The position numbers were made by a program, and so were the translations under genes. A model generated the notes under the pieces. It had not been told where the DNA came from. It made no database searches and saw only the letters and a program-made list of their open reading frames with translations. From RGIG1934 sp964492545 (GTDB lineage Bacteria > Bacillota > Clostridia > Lachnospirales > Lachnospiraceae), in NCBI GenBank assembly GCA_964492545.1, contig CAZBKO010000066.1:1-12326 (forward strand): a stretch of 12,326 bases of DNA, given 5' to 3'. Of this stretch, positions 1 to 7,481 are shown piece after piece (position 1 is the stretch's first letter; each line of letters opens with the position of its first letter).

Positions 1-2
1 TA

Positions 3-1151
3 ATTATACTATTATTAATGCCTGCGCAAATATGCTATGGTAAAGAAAAAAAATCGGATGATGATATGGGTATAACGGCAAAAAGTGCAATACTTATTGA
101 AGTCTCCACAGGAAAAAGTATATTTGAAAAGAATTCTGATGAAGTATTAAGTCCTGCCAGTATTACTAAAATAATGACGTTAATACTTATATTTGAAAAA
201 CTGGATGAAAAAAAGATTATGCTTGATGATTTAGTTACAACAAGTGATTATGCCAAATCAATGGGTGGCTCTCAGGTATTCTTAGAATCAGGTGAAAAAC
301 AAACAGTTGAAACATTGATTAAGTGTATAGTAATTGCGTCAGGCAATGATGCGTGCGTTACAATGGCAGAGTATATTGCAGGCAGCGAAAGTGAATTTGT
401 TAAGCTAATGAATGAAAAAGCACATAAACTTGGAATGAAGAATACTCATTTTGAGGACTGCTGTGGCTTGACCGATTCTGATGAACATTACACTACAGCA
501 CGGGATGTGGCAATAATGAGCCGGGAGCTTATTAAAAATCATCCGGATATTAAGAAATATTCTACTATTTGGATGGAAACAATAAATCATCTGACAGACA
601 AAGGAAATAGTGAATTTGGTTTAAGCAATACAAATAAACTTCTTAAAATGAATTGCAATTTTGAAGTAACCGGTTTAAAAACAGGTTCTACAAGCAAGGC
701 TAAATATTGCCTGAGTGCCAGCGGAAAAAAGGACGGAATAGAAATGATTGCTGTGATTATGGCAGCACCGGATTATAAAGTCAGGTTCTCGCAGGCACAG
801 ACTCTTCTAAATTACGGGTACGCTAACTGCAGCCTTTATATTGATAATGACAAAAATGAATTAAAAGAAATCAATGTAATTGGTGGAACAAAAGAAAAAG
901 TAGATTTAATATGTAAGGAAAAGTTTTCTTACCTTGCTCTTAAGGGTGAAAATATATCAAAAATATCAAAAAAGATTACATATAAGAATAAAGTAAAAGC
1001 TCCAGTAAATAAATTTGATGTTATGGGTGAAATAACATACTATATTGATAATAAAGAAATTGGAAATGTAAAGCTGCTGGCAAAAGAAAAAATAAAAAAG
1101 GCTACATTTAGAGATTATGTAATTAGAACAATTAATAGCTTTTTATTATAA
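3..1151 (+). CDS. D-alanyl-D-alanine carboxypeptidase, PBP5/DacF type (5'-truncated by window edge)
   Basis: Serine DD-carboxypeptidase of peptidase family S11. It would trim the terminal D-Ala from peptidoglycan stem pentapeptides outside the membrane. Counting from the ATG at 18, the three catalytic motifs are present: SITK (48-51, nucleophile Ser48), SGN (108-110) and KTG (221-223). A beta-rich PBP5_C-like domain follows (about 280-350), then a C-terminal tail ending INSFLL. The ATG at 18 has no Shine-Dalgarno site, and the frame stays open to the left edge, where it encodes IILLL just before MPAQICYG. That looks like the end of a signal-peptide hydrophobic core and its cleavage region, so I infer that the true start lies left of the window. 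The metallophosphoesterase gene follows after 26 bases. A second family member lies at 7564-8709. The family is certain; the choice between DacF, DacB and DacA is not. Confidence 0.93.
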   Translation: MILLLMPAQICYGKEKKSDDDMGITAKSAILIEVSTGKSIFEKNSDEVLSPASITKIMTLILIFEKLDEKKIMLDDLVTTSDYAKSMGGSQVFLESGEKQTVETLIKCIVIASGNDACVTMAEYIAGSESEFVKLMNEKAHKLGMKNTHFEDCCGLTDSDEHYTTARDVAIMSRELIKNHPDIKKYSTIWMETINHLTDKGNSEFGLSNTNKLLKMNCNFEVTGLKTGSTSKAKYCLSASGKKDGIEMIAVIMAAPDYKVRFSQAQTLLNYGYANCSLYIDNDKNELKEINVIGGTKEKVDLICKEKFSYLALKGENISKISKKITYKNKVKAPVNKFDVMGEITYYIDNKEIGNVKLLAKEKIKKATFRDYVIRTINSFLL

Positions 1152-1177
1152 ATTTCATATGATATAATCTAAAGAAA

Positions 1178-2044
1178 ATGAAAAGAAAGCTGCATATGAA
1201 GATAATGGTTATTTTGTGCATAATTGCACTGCTTGCGTTTGCTGCGAATTATTATTGCCTCACAAGCATCAAAAAAACTGAATATACTATTGATACAGAT
1301 AAAAACATTGGAAAAAGCAAGGAGATAGTTGTACTTGCAGATTTGCATGATACTATTTATGGTAATAATAATGATAAGCTCTTGAAGCTTGTCAATTCCT
1401 ATAAGGATGCTATTGTAGTGATAGCGGGAGATATGATAACTGGTAAGGCAACCGCTGATTGGTCAAATACAATGAAATTTGTGATAGAAATTTCAAAGAA
1501 TCATAAGGTCTTTTATATAAATGGTAATCATGAGTGCAGAGTTCGCGATTACCCTGAAAAATATAGATCAAATTATGAATTGTATAGGAAAAGTTTGACG
1601 GCAGCAGGTGTAACATTCTTAGAGAATACACACATTTTATATGATAATATTCAACTATACGGATTGGAAATAGACGAAAAATATTATGATAAATTTAAAA
1701 GACAGACTATTAGTATTGATGAGATTAATTCAAATATAGGTGAGAGAGATGAAAATAATTTTTCTATATTAATAGCGCATAATCCAAGATATATAGATGA
1801 TTATGTTAAATGGAAGCCTGATTTGATTGTTTCGGGGCACTTTCATGGAGGCATTGTGAGAATACCATTTGTTGGTGGTGTTATGTCGCCACAAGTTGAT
1901 ATATTTCCAAAGTATGACGGTGGGATATACAATGTTGACGGATGCAAAGCTATTGTTTCAAGAGGAACTGGAACACACACGCTAAAGCTAAGATTGTTTA
2001 ACCGCCCCGAAATAATCAAAATTAAGTTGCAAAATAACCATTGA
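1178..2044 (+). CDS. Membrane-anchored calcineurin-like metallophosphoesterase (YkuE/YaeI-like)
   Basis: Predicted two-metal phosphoesterase of 288 residues. A hydrophobic segment at about 8-25 (IMVILCIIALLAF) should anchor it, with the catalytic domain outside. The calcineurin-fold metal motifs appear in order: DLH (55-57), GD (84-85), GNHE (116-119), a lone His in IAHNP (His201) and GHFHGG (220-225). The C-terminal stretch with SRGTG and FNRPEI is typical of the YkuE/YaeI group, some members of which are linked to lipid or envelope phosphate esters. The substrate here is unknown. The Shine-Dalgarno is weak. ATG 1178 has only AAAGAAA upstream, while an in-frame ATG at 1196 (MKIMVILC) has AAAGAAA about 8 bases upstream and could be the real start; both keep the anchor. 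It sits between a carboxypeptidase and scpA, probably in the same transcript. Confidence 0.88.
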   Translation: MKRKLHMKIMVILCIIALLAFAANYYCLTSIKKTEYTIDTDKNIGKSKEIVVLADLHDTIYGNNNDKLLKLVNSYKDAIVVIAGDMITGKATADWSNTMKFVIEISKNHKVFYINGNHECRVRDYPEKYRSNYELYRKSLTAAGVTFLENTHILYDNIQLYGLEIDEKYYDKFKRQTISIDEINSNIGERDENNFSILIAHNPRYIDDYVKWKPDLIVSGHFHGGIVRIPFVGGVMSPQVDIFPKYDGGIYNVDGCKAIVSRGTGTHTLKLRLFNRPEIIKIKLQNNH

Positions 2045-2100
2045 TTTTGTAAAATATAAAAGTATGTGTGAAAATATGTTGAAAAGGGATAAGCTTAAAA

Positions 2101-2847
2101 ATGAATCTTGAAGTTAAATTACAGGCGTTTGAAGGACCATTAGATCTTCTTTTACATCTGATTGATAAAAATAAAGTAAATATTTATGATATTCCAATTG
2201 TTGAGATTACAGATCAGTATATGGAATATGTGAAGACTATGGATAAACAGGATCTTAATATAGTGAGCGAATTCCTTGTTATGGCGGCAACACTTTTAGA
2301 TATCAAATCAAAAATGCTTCTTCCAAAAGAAGTTAATGAGGACGAGGAAGAGGAAGATCCAAGACAGGAATTGGTTGAAAAGTTACTTGAATATAAGATG
2401 TATAAGTACATGTCATATGAACTGAAAGATAAGCATCAGGATGCTGGAAATAGTATTTGCAAGCCACCTACAATTCCAGAGGAGGTTAAGAAATACGAAC
2501 CGCCTGTTGATTTGGAAAAATTACTAGACGGGTTATCTCTTAATAAATTAGAACAGATATTTAAGGATGTCATCAAAAGACAGGAAGATAAGATTGATCC
2601 CATCAGAAGCAAATTCAGCAAAATAGAGAAGGAAGAAGTAAGTCTTGAAGACAAAATTGACTACATATTGAATTATGCAATCGAGCATAATAATTTCAGC
2701 TTTAGGAAGCTTCTTGAAAAGCAGAAATCCAAAACACAAATAATAGTTACATTCCTGGCTGTTTTGGAGCTTATGAAAATGGGAAAGATTAACATTGTTC
2801 AGCGATATATATTTGATGATATTGATATTACTTATGCAGCTGTATAA
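2101..2847 (+). CDS. scpA: Segregation and condensation protein A
   Basis: Kleisin subunit of the bacterial SMC-ScpAB condensin. It bridges the SMC heads and binds ScpB, compacting and segregating the chromosome. The N-terminus carries the family signature FEGPLDLLLHLI (10-21) followed by IYDIPIVEITDQY, the helical domain that contacts the SMC neck. An acidic run (EDEEEEDP, about 81-88) begins the variable linker, and the C-terminal winged helix (about 185-248) contains FSFRKLLE and ends in DDIDITYAAV. At 248 residues it has normal family length. The Shine-Dalgarno AAAAGGGAT lies about 12 bases before the ATG, slightly far. scpB follows after 17 bases, the usual pairing. Confidence 0.97.
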   Translation: MNLEVKLQAFEGPLDLLLHLIDKNKVNIYDIPIVEITDQYMEYVKTMDKQDLNIVSEFLVMAATLLDIKSKMLLPKEVNEDEEEEDPRQELVEKLLEYKMYKYMSYELKDKHQDAGNSICKPPTIPEEVKKYEPPVDLEKLLDGLSLNKLEQIFKDVIKRQEDKIDPIRSKFSKIEKEEVSLEDKIDYILNYAIEHNNFSFRKLLEKQKSKTQIIVTFLAVLELMKMGKINIVQRYIFDDIDITYAAV

Positions 2848-2864
2848 CATACAGGGAGGCAGAT

Positions 2865-3434
2865 ATGGAACTTAAAAAATTAGAAGCAGCTATAGAGGCT
2901 ATACTTTTCACTATGGGAGAATCAGTTGAGGCGTCAAGGATAGCGGCGGCGGTTGAGCATGACACAGAGACTGTTATAAAAATAATACATAATTTAATGG
3001 ATAAATATGAGAGTGAAGACAGAGGGATACGTATAGTAGAACTTGAAAATTCTTATCAGCTTGTTACAAAACCTGAAATGTACGATTATTTAATTAAAAT
3101 AGCTAAAGTACCTAAAAGACATGTATTAACAGATGTACTTTTGGAAACTTTGTCAATAATTGCCTATAAGCAGCCTATAACAAGAAGTGAAATAGAAAAG
3201 ATTCGTGGTGTAAAATGTGATCATGCAGTGAGCAAATTATCTGAATACAATCTTATTACTGATATTGGAAGGCTTGATGCACCGGGCAGACCGCTGCTGT
3301 TTGGGACAACAGAGGAGTTTTTAAGACAATTTGGTATAACATCAATAGATGAGCTTCCATCAATTAATGTGGATAAAATGGAAGATTTTAAGCAGGAAGC
3401 AGAAGAAGAAGTACAGTTAAAATTAGAAAATTAA
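2865..3434 (+). CDS. scpB: Segregation and condensation protein B
   Basis: ScpB dimerises and binds the middle of ScpA to regulate the SMC ATPase in chromosome condensation. The 189-residue protein has two winged-helix domains. The first begins LEAAIEAILFTMGE (6-19). The second contains the diagnostic segment LSIIAYKQPITRSEIEKIRG (96-115), followed by GRPLLFGTT and FLRQFGI. An acidic tail (QEAEEEVQLKLEN) ends the protein, as is common in Firmicutes. The start is set by a strong Shine-Dalgarno, GGGAGG, 8 bases before the ATG. It is the last gene of its transcript: an 18-base-pair hairpin starts 11 bases after the stop. Confidence 0.97.
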   Translation: MELKKLEAAIEAILFTMGESVEASRIAAAVEHDTETVIKIIHNLMDKYESEDRGIRIVELENSYQLVTKPEMYDYLIKIAKVPKRHVLTDVLLETLSIIAYKQPITRSEIEKIRGVKCDHAVSKLSEYNLITDIGRLDAPGRPLLFGTTEEFLRQFGITSIDELPSINVDKMEDFKQEAEEEVQLKLEN

Positions 3435-3444
3435 GTTGTGAAAT

Positions 3445-3493
3445 ATTTAAATGGTGGTTTTTATGCAATATGCACAAAAACCACCATTTAAAT
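3445..3493 (+). terminator. Long perfect hairpin after scpB, probable terminator
   Basis: The arms at 3445-3462 and 3476-3493 are perfect 18-base inverted repeats with core ATGGTGG/CCACCAT. The 13-base loop contains TGCA-ATA-TGCA, which can add four more pairs. Downstream is only AATTTTC rather than a long T-run, so it is an imperfect intrinsic terminator on the + strand. The next promoter begins 12 bases later, so the hairpin separates scpB transcription from the ABC transporter unit. Confidence 0.75.
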
Positions 3494-3505
3494 TTTCAAA
3501 TAATA

Positions 3506-3534
3506 TTGACAATTATATGCGAAAATGCTATACT
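3506..3534 (+). promoter_or_regulatory. Sigma-A-type promoter of the malEFG-like operon
   Basis: A consensus -35 TTGACA (3506-3511) is separated by exactly 17 bases from TATACT (3529-3534), which matches the -10 consensus at five of six positions. Transcription would start near 3541, leaving a leader of roughly 235 bases before the malE-like ATG. I saw no clear cre (CcpA) or LacI-type operator palindrome overlapping it. Confidence 0.8.
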
Positions 3535-3540
3535 ACGTTT

Positions 3541-3774
3541 GAACAGAAGTTGGGAGATATGGTAACTATGCCTAATATCGCATTTTTTTTGTGATTTTTT
3601 AGGTGATTATTTGTTCAATTCTTCCAAAATTCTGGAGGTGATGCATGACATCACGTTTCGTGTAGAGTAGTTCATGATAATCCACAGATATTATTTTGGA
3701 CGAAAACATCTGCGGATTGCGGAACATCAAAATTTAATAGAGTCATGTAACAAGACTCGGAAAGGCATGGTATT
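3541..3774 (+). promoter_or_regulatory. Long structured 5' leader of the malE-like gene
   Basis: This gene-free stretch lies between the predicted transcription start and malE. Sequence-visible pairings are: 3621-3626 with 3633-3638 (CTTCCA/TGGAGG, one G-U); 3638-3643 with 3649-3654 (GTGATG/CATCAC, perfect); an alternative 3652-3655 with 3659-3662 (CACG/CGTG) that excludes the previous one; 3679-3689 with 3708-3718 (11 positions, one A-C mismatch), enclosed by GTTC/GAAC at 3670-3673 and 3722-3725; and 3740-3744 with 3754-3758 (GAGTC/GACTC), ending at the malE Shine-Dalgarno GGAAAGG (3759-3765). T-runs lie at 3583-3590 and 3595-3600, after a weak hairpin (3556-3579). It resembles no riboswitch or T-box that I recognise. 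Confidence 0.5.
3634..3665 (+). CDS. Possible six-codon leader ORF with its Shine-Dalgarno
   Basis: GGAGG at 3634-3638 lies 6 bases before the ATG at 3645, an ideal spacing. The reading frame is MTSRFV followed by TAG at 3663-3665. The ATG falls in the loop of the GTGATG/CATCAC hairpin, and the Shine-Dalgarno itself can pair with CTTCCA upstream. This could be a translated leader peptide controlling downstream structure, or simply an unused ribosome site. An overlapping ATG at 3641 is too close to the Shine-Dalgarno to be favoured. Confidence 0.35.
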
Positions 3775-5109
3775 ATGAAAAGAAAGATTATGGCAATGGC
3801 ATTAGCAGCTTCTATGGCAGCTACAATGCTTGCAGGATGTAGCGGTGGCGGCGGCGGAAACGTTGAGACAACTACAAAAGGATCAGGAGAAACAGCATCA
3901 AGCGGAGCAGCACAGGGCGGCGTTGTTGATGGTTATGAAAGCTATGTTAAGAGAACAGATTTGACAGATGATGTTGAACTTACAGTTTGGGAGTCAGCTG
4001 ACGGTCCAGATGAGTTCATTAAGCAGGCTGGAGATAAGTTTACAGAAATTTATCCTAACATTAAGATTAGCTATGTTAACGTTGAATCAACAAATGCAAA
4101 AGATCAGATCGCTAATGATGGACCTGCTGGTATTGGACCAGATTTATTTGCAGTAGCTAATGATAGTTTAGGTGTTATGGCTTCAGCAGGAAGTATTCAG
4201 CCACTTGATGACATTGATGCTTCATTTGCACAGTCAGTAAAAGACAGCACAGAATCTATTTGTGTAGATGGTGTTACATACGATGGAAAGACTTGGGGAT
4301 TCCCAGTTGCTCGTGAAACATACACAGTATTCTACAACAAGGATTTAATTGATTCAGTTCCAGCTACTTGGGATGAATTAGTTTCAACAGCTAAGACATG
4401 GAACGCTGATCACAAGGGTAAATATGCTCTTATGTGGCAGGTAGGTAACACATACCACAGTGTTATGTTCTTAACATCAGATACAATCAAATTATTTGGA
4501 CCAACACTTGATGATTATGCTAACGGAACAGGATTTAACAATGAGACATCTATCGCAGGTGCTAAATTCTTCCAGAGCTTAAAGAAAGACATCCTTGATG
4601 TTGACGCAGACAGCCTTGATGAAGCTACAACAGTTGCAGCTTTTGAAAATGGTGATTGTGCAATGATTATTGATGGTTCATGGAAAATCGGAGCATATGA
4701 GAAAAAGATTTCTAACTTAGGTGCAGCAGTTCTTCCTTCATTACCAGGACAGAACCAGCCAGCTTCTAACTTCGCAGGAATCAGAACAATGTTCGTTTCA
4801 GCATATTCAGAACATGCAAAAGAAGCAGCAGCATTTGGTGAATTCTTAATGACAAAAGAAATGCAGCAGTTACGTTATGAATTAACAGCTACAATTCCTT
4901 CAACAGATAAAGTTGAAATCGATGATGAAATCATGAAAGTATTTATCGAACAGTTAAAGTATTCATTCGCTATGCCTCCTGTACCACAGATCGCTCAGTA
5001 CTGGACATGTTTCAACTCAGTATATAAGAACATCTGGAATGGTGAGGATGTAGAGACTCAGATTAAAGAAGCTGATGATATTTTCAAGACCTTTGTAGGA
5101 AGTAACTAA
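3775..5109 (+). CDS. malE: ABC transporter sugar-binding lipoprotein, MalE-like
   Basis: Extracellular solute-binding protein (family 1, maltose/maltodextrin-like) of 444 residues that delivers an oligosaccharide to the MalF/MalG permeases. The signal peptide MKRKIMAMALAASMAATM ends in a lipobox LAGC with Cys22 as the lipidated residue. A Gly/Ser/Thr-rich tether (23-50) follows, then the binding domain. The segments GIGPDLFAVANDSLGVMASAG, ARETYTVFYNKD, ENGDCAMIIDGSWKIGAYE and FGEFLMTKEMQQLRYE (each quoted separately) match the family layout. The start is supported by the Shine-Dalgarno GGAAAGG and by the signal peptide. Codon choice looks more regular than in the neighbouring scp and dac genes, as expected for a highly expressed binding protein. 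It is the first gene of the operon. Maltodextrin as ligand is inferred from family resemblance; another oligosaccharide is possible. Confidence 0.9.
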   Translation: MKRKIMAMALAASMAATMLAGCSGGGGGNVETTTKGSGETASSGAAQGGVVDGYESYVKRTDLTDDVELTVWESADGPDEFIKQAGDKFTEIYPNIKISYVNVESTNAKDQIANDGPAGIGPDLFAVANDSLGVMASAGSIQPLDDIDASFAQSVKDSTESICVDGVTYDGKTWGFPVARETYTVFYNKDLIDSVPATWDELVSTAKTWNADHKGKYALMWQVGNTYHSVMFLTSDTIKLFGPTLDDYANGTGFNNETSIAGAKFFQSLKKDILDVDADSLDEATTVAAFENGDCAMIIDGSWKIGAYEKKISNLGAAVLPSLPGQNQPASNFAGIRTMFVSAYSEHAKEAAAFGEFLMTKEMQQLRYELTATIPSTDKVEIDDEIMKVFIEQLKYSFAMPPVPQIAQYWTCFNSVYKNIWNGEDVETQIKEADDIFKTFVGSN

Positions 5110-5132
5110 TAATTACTCCAAAATAATAAGAA

Positions 5133-5179
5133 ATGTATAATATGGTGTGCAGATTTACTGTACACCATATAATATACAT
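5133..5179 (+). promoter_or_regulatory. Intercistronic hairpin between malE and malF
   Basis: The left arm 5133-5152 pairs with the right arm 5158-5179 around a five-base loop (ATTTA). It gives about 20 pairs with one G-U and a two-base bulge (AA at 5171-5172). No T-run follows, so it is a poor full terminator. In binding-protein operons such hairpins commonly protect the upstream message or reduce read-through, giving more MalE than MalF/MalG; that role is inferred here. Confidence 0.7.
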
Positions 5180-5208
5180 ACTACTAGTTTAGAAAGTTAG
5201 GTGAGATT

Positions 5209-6525
5209 ATGGGAACATCACTAAATACTGATGGTTCTTCGAAAAAGAAAGTTCTTATAACATCTCTGATATTTATGGGTCTTGGCCATATCATTTGGTT
5301 AAAGCAATATGTTAAAGGTGCATTTTATGCATTGATAGAAGTTATAGCATTGTTAAATGCTCCATTAATTATATCAAAGATTTCAGATTTAGTTTTACTT
5401 GGCAAAGTTCGTGAAGGATACCCTGAAGGAACAAGAGCTTATGAACATTTTATGTTGATTGAAGGTATAATGACTTTGGCAGTAATAGGAATATTACTTG
5501 CAATATATTATATATCAGTCAAGAGTGCTTTGAATTCATACAGAGATTACTGCTATGAAGGAAAATTAAAGACAAATAGAGAATCTTTAGCAGGAATCGG
5601 TGGTAAATCATTCCCTATCATAGGTTTAGCTCCAACAGTTGTACTTATCGTATTCTTCGTTATTGTACCACTTGGATTTTCAGCCTGTGTTGCTTTTACA
5701 GATTTCTCTTTACCATATCATTATCCACCAAAGAATCCTATTAACTGGGTTGGATTAGATAACTTTTTCTCAATGTTTGGTGGAGATGCTACATGGACTA
5801 AAGCTTTTGGTCGAGTAGCAATATGGACACTTATTTGGGGAATTGGCGCAACTGCTACATCATATTTTGGTGGTATGCTTGTTGCTGTTATTCTTAATGA
5901 GACTAAGATTAAATTAAAGCCAGTATTTAGAGTAATCTTCATCTTACCATATGCTGTACCAGCAGTAGTTAGTACACTTGTATGGAAGAGCTTACTTAAT
6001 GCACAGTTTGGTACTATTAATAGAACATTGGTGAAAATGGGACTGCATTCGCATCCGTGGCTGATTGATTCGACCTTGGCGAAGGTAATATGTCTTGTAA
6101 TTAACTTGTGGGCTGGTTTCCCTTACTTTATGTTACTTATCATGGGAACAATGACATCTATTTCACAGGATGTATTTGAAGCAGCTAAAATTGATGGTGC
6201 TAACAAAACTCAGATATTTGCAAGAATCACATTACCACTCGTTATTTATCAGACATTGCCATTAATGATTATGTCATTTACATTCAATGTAAATAACTTT
6301 GGTATGGTATACTTCCTAACAGGAGGTGGACCAACAGTTAGCGATACTACGCAGACGTTCGCAGGTGGTACCGATATTCTTGTAACGTGGATTTATAAGT
6401 TGACTGTTGATCAGATGAGATATAACTATGGTGCTGTTTTGGCTATCATGGTATTTATAGTACTTGCTCCTTTCGCAATCGTTAACTTTATGCGTACAAA
6501 ATCATTTAAGGAGGGAGAAGTATAA
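5209..6525 (+). CDS. malF: Sugar ABC transporter permease, MalF-like
   Basis: Integral membrane permease of 438 residues. The N-terminal region has membrane segments around 15-60 and 83-103, including a short motif of the form GLGHIIW-KQYVKGAFYALIE that recurs in Firmicutes MalF-like permeases. The core transport domain starts with the segment at about 137-162. The cytoplasmic EAA loop, which docks on the ATPase, is visible as EAAKIDGANKTQIFARITLP (324-343). TGGGP at 371-375 is typical of the MalF end. A modest Shine-Dalgarno, AGGTGAG, sits 5-6 bases before the ATG. It forms a heterodimer with the next gene product, whose ATG shares one base with this gene's stop codon. Confidence 0.92.
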   Translation: MGTSLNTDGSSKKKVLITSLIFMGLGHIIWLKQYVKGAFYALIEVIALLNAPLIISKISDLVLLGKVREGYPEGTRAYEHFMLIEGIMTLAVIGILLAIYYISVKSALNSYRDYCYEGKLKTNRESLAGIGGKSFPIIGLAPTVVLIVFFVIVPLGFSACVAFTDFSLPYHYPPKNPINWVGLDNFFSMFGGDATWTKAFGRVAIWTLIWGIGATATSYFGGMLVAVILNETKIKLKPVFRVIFILPYAVPAVVSTLVWKSLLNAQFGTINRTLVKMGLHSHPWLIDSTLAKVICLVINLWAGFPYFMLLIMGTMTSISQDVFEAAKIDGANKTQIFARITLPLVIYQTLPLMIMSFTFNVNNFGMVYFLTGGGPTVSDTTQTFAGGTDILVTWIYKLTVDQMRYNYGAVLAIMVFIVLAPFAIVNFMRTKSFKEGEV

Positions 6526-7367
6526 TGGAAACAAGATCGACAAAATCAATTATATTTAAAGTGATTACATATGTATTTCTGATTCTTTTATCCTTAATAG
6601 TACTTTACCCATTGGTATTTGTATTAAGTGGAGCATTTTCAGAAGGTACTTCATTGGCACAGATGGATATAATTCCTTTCAAGAATGGATTTACAACAGA
6701 GCATTTTGATTACATTTTTAAGAACACTGATTATCCAAAGTGGTACACTAATACACTTTGTGTTGCTTTAGGATCTTCATTGGCAACAGTTTTTGTAGCA
6801 TCTATTGGTGCATACACATTCTCAAGATTCCGTTTTACTATGAAGAAGTCATTGATGTTATCAATGCTTGTATTACAGATATTCCCTTCATTTATCGGAA
6901 TGGTTGCTATATACGTAATTCTTCAGAGAATCGGTGGAATTGATACACTTTGGGGCTTAATGCTCGTATATGTATCTGGAAATATACCTTATAATACATG
7001 GTTGGTTAAGAGTTATCTTGATACCATTCCTCGAAGTCTTGATGAGGCAGCTAGAATTGATGGTGCTAGTCATTTTACAATCTTTATGAGAATTGTAATG
7101 CCTATTGCAAAGCCAATCGTTATTTTCTTAGCTATCACAAGCTTTACAGGACCATGGATGGATTACATTATGCCAAAATATGTACTTCGTTCGCCTAAGA
7201 ACAAGACATTGGCACTTGGATTATTCTCATTCATTGATGGTAGAAAAGGTGAATTTACAAACTTCGCTGCAGGTGCTTTACTTGTAGCTATACCATTTAT
7301 CATATTCTTCGCATTATCACAGAATATGATGGTTACATCACTTGGTGGTGCAGCTGTTAAGGAATAA
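6525..7367 (+). CDS. malG: Sugar ABC transporter permease, MalG-like
   Basis: Second permease subunit, 280 residues, the normal length for MalG. The N-terminal membrane segment is at about 11-35 (ITYVFLILLSLIVLYPLVFV). The EAA loop reads EAARIDGASHFTIFMRIVMP (174-193). The C-terminus ends VTSLGGAAVKE, close to the MalG ending found in many bacteria. The start codon overlaps the malF stop (TAATG) and has a strong Shine-Dalgarno AAGGAGGGAG just upstream inside malF, so translation is probably coupled. No ATP-binding gene follows; a terminator hairpin begins 18 bases after the stop. Energy must therefore come from an ATPase encoded elsewhere, as MsmX does in Bacillus (inference). Confidence 0.93.
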   Translation: METRSTKSIIFKVITYVFLILLSLIVLYPLVFVLSGAFSEGTSLAQMDIIPFKNGFTTEHFDYIFKNTDYPKWYTNTLCVALGSSLATVFVASIGAYTFSRFRFTMKKSLMLSMLVLQIFPSFIGMVAIYVILQRIGGIDTLWGLMLVYVSGNIPYNTWLVKSYLDTIPRSLDEAARIDGASHFTIFMRIVMPIAKPIVIFLAITSFTGPWMDYIMPKYVLRSPKNKTLALGLFSFIDGRKGEFTNFAAGALLVAIPFIIFFALSQNMMVTSLGGAAVKE

Positions 7368-7384
7368 TTTTTTATTTACAAATT

Positions 7385-7424
7385 ATGGAGATACTTCAAT
7401 TATGAAGTATCTCCATTTATTTTA
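7385..7424 (+). terminator. Rho-independent terminator of the malEFG-like operon
   Basis: A perfect 14-base-pair stem (7385-7398 with 7403-7416, starting ATGGAGATAC) closes a four-base loop and is followed by the T-rich stretch TTATTTTA. It is placed directly after malG and should end the transporter transcript. Confidence 0.9.
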
Positions 7425-7481
7425 TGGTAATTTGTTGTATATTGAATATTTTGAAATCATATAATAAATTGAGTTGAAAAA

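Noticed and set aside
1163..1168. TATAAT before the metallophosphoesterase gene as a -10 box
   Set aside because: No acceptable -35 hexamer lies 16-18 bases upstream, and the site would leave only about 10 bases of leader; chance is likely in AT-rich sequence.
2548..2850. 100-residue open frame on the minus strand inside scpA
   Set aside because: It overlaps a certain scpA gene and has low-complexity hydrophobic composition typical of antisense frames.
3556..3590. Transcription attenuator (stem 3556-3579 followed by eight T)
   Set aside because: The stem is only five AT-rich pairs plus a bulged three-pair inner stem, and CATTTTTTTT starts one base after it; too weak to call a terminator, so it is only mentioned within the leader.
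3495..3774. CcpA cre site or LacI-type operator near the malE promoter
   Set aside because: I found no palindrome of the expected form around 3506-3560.
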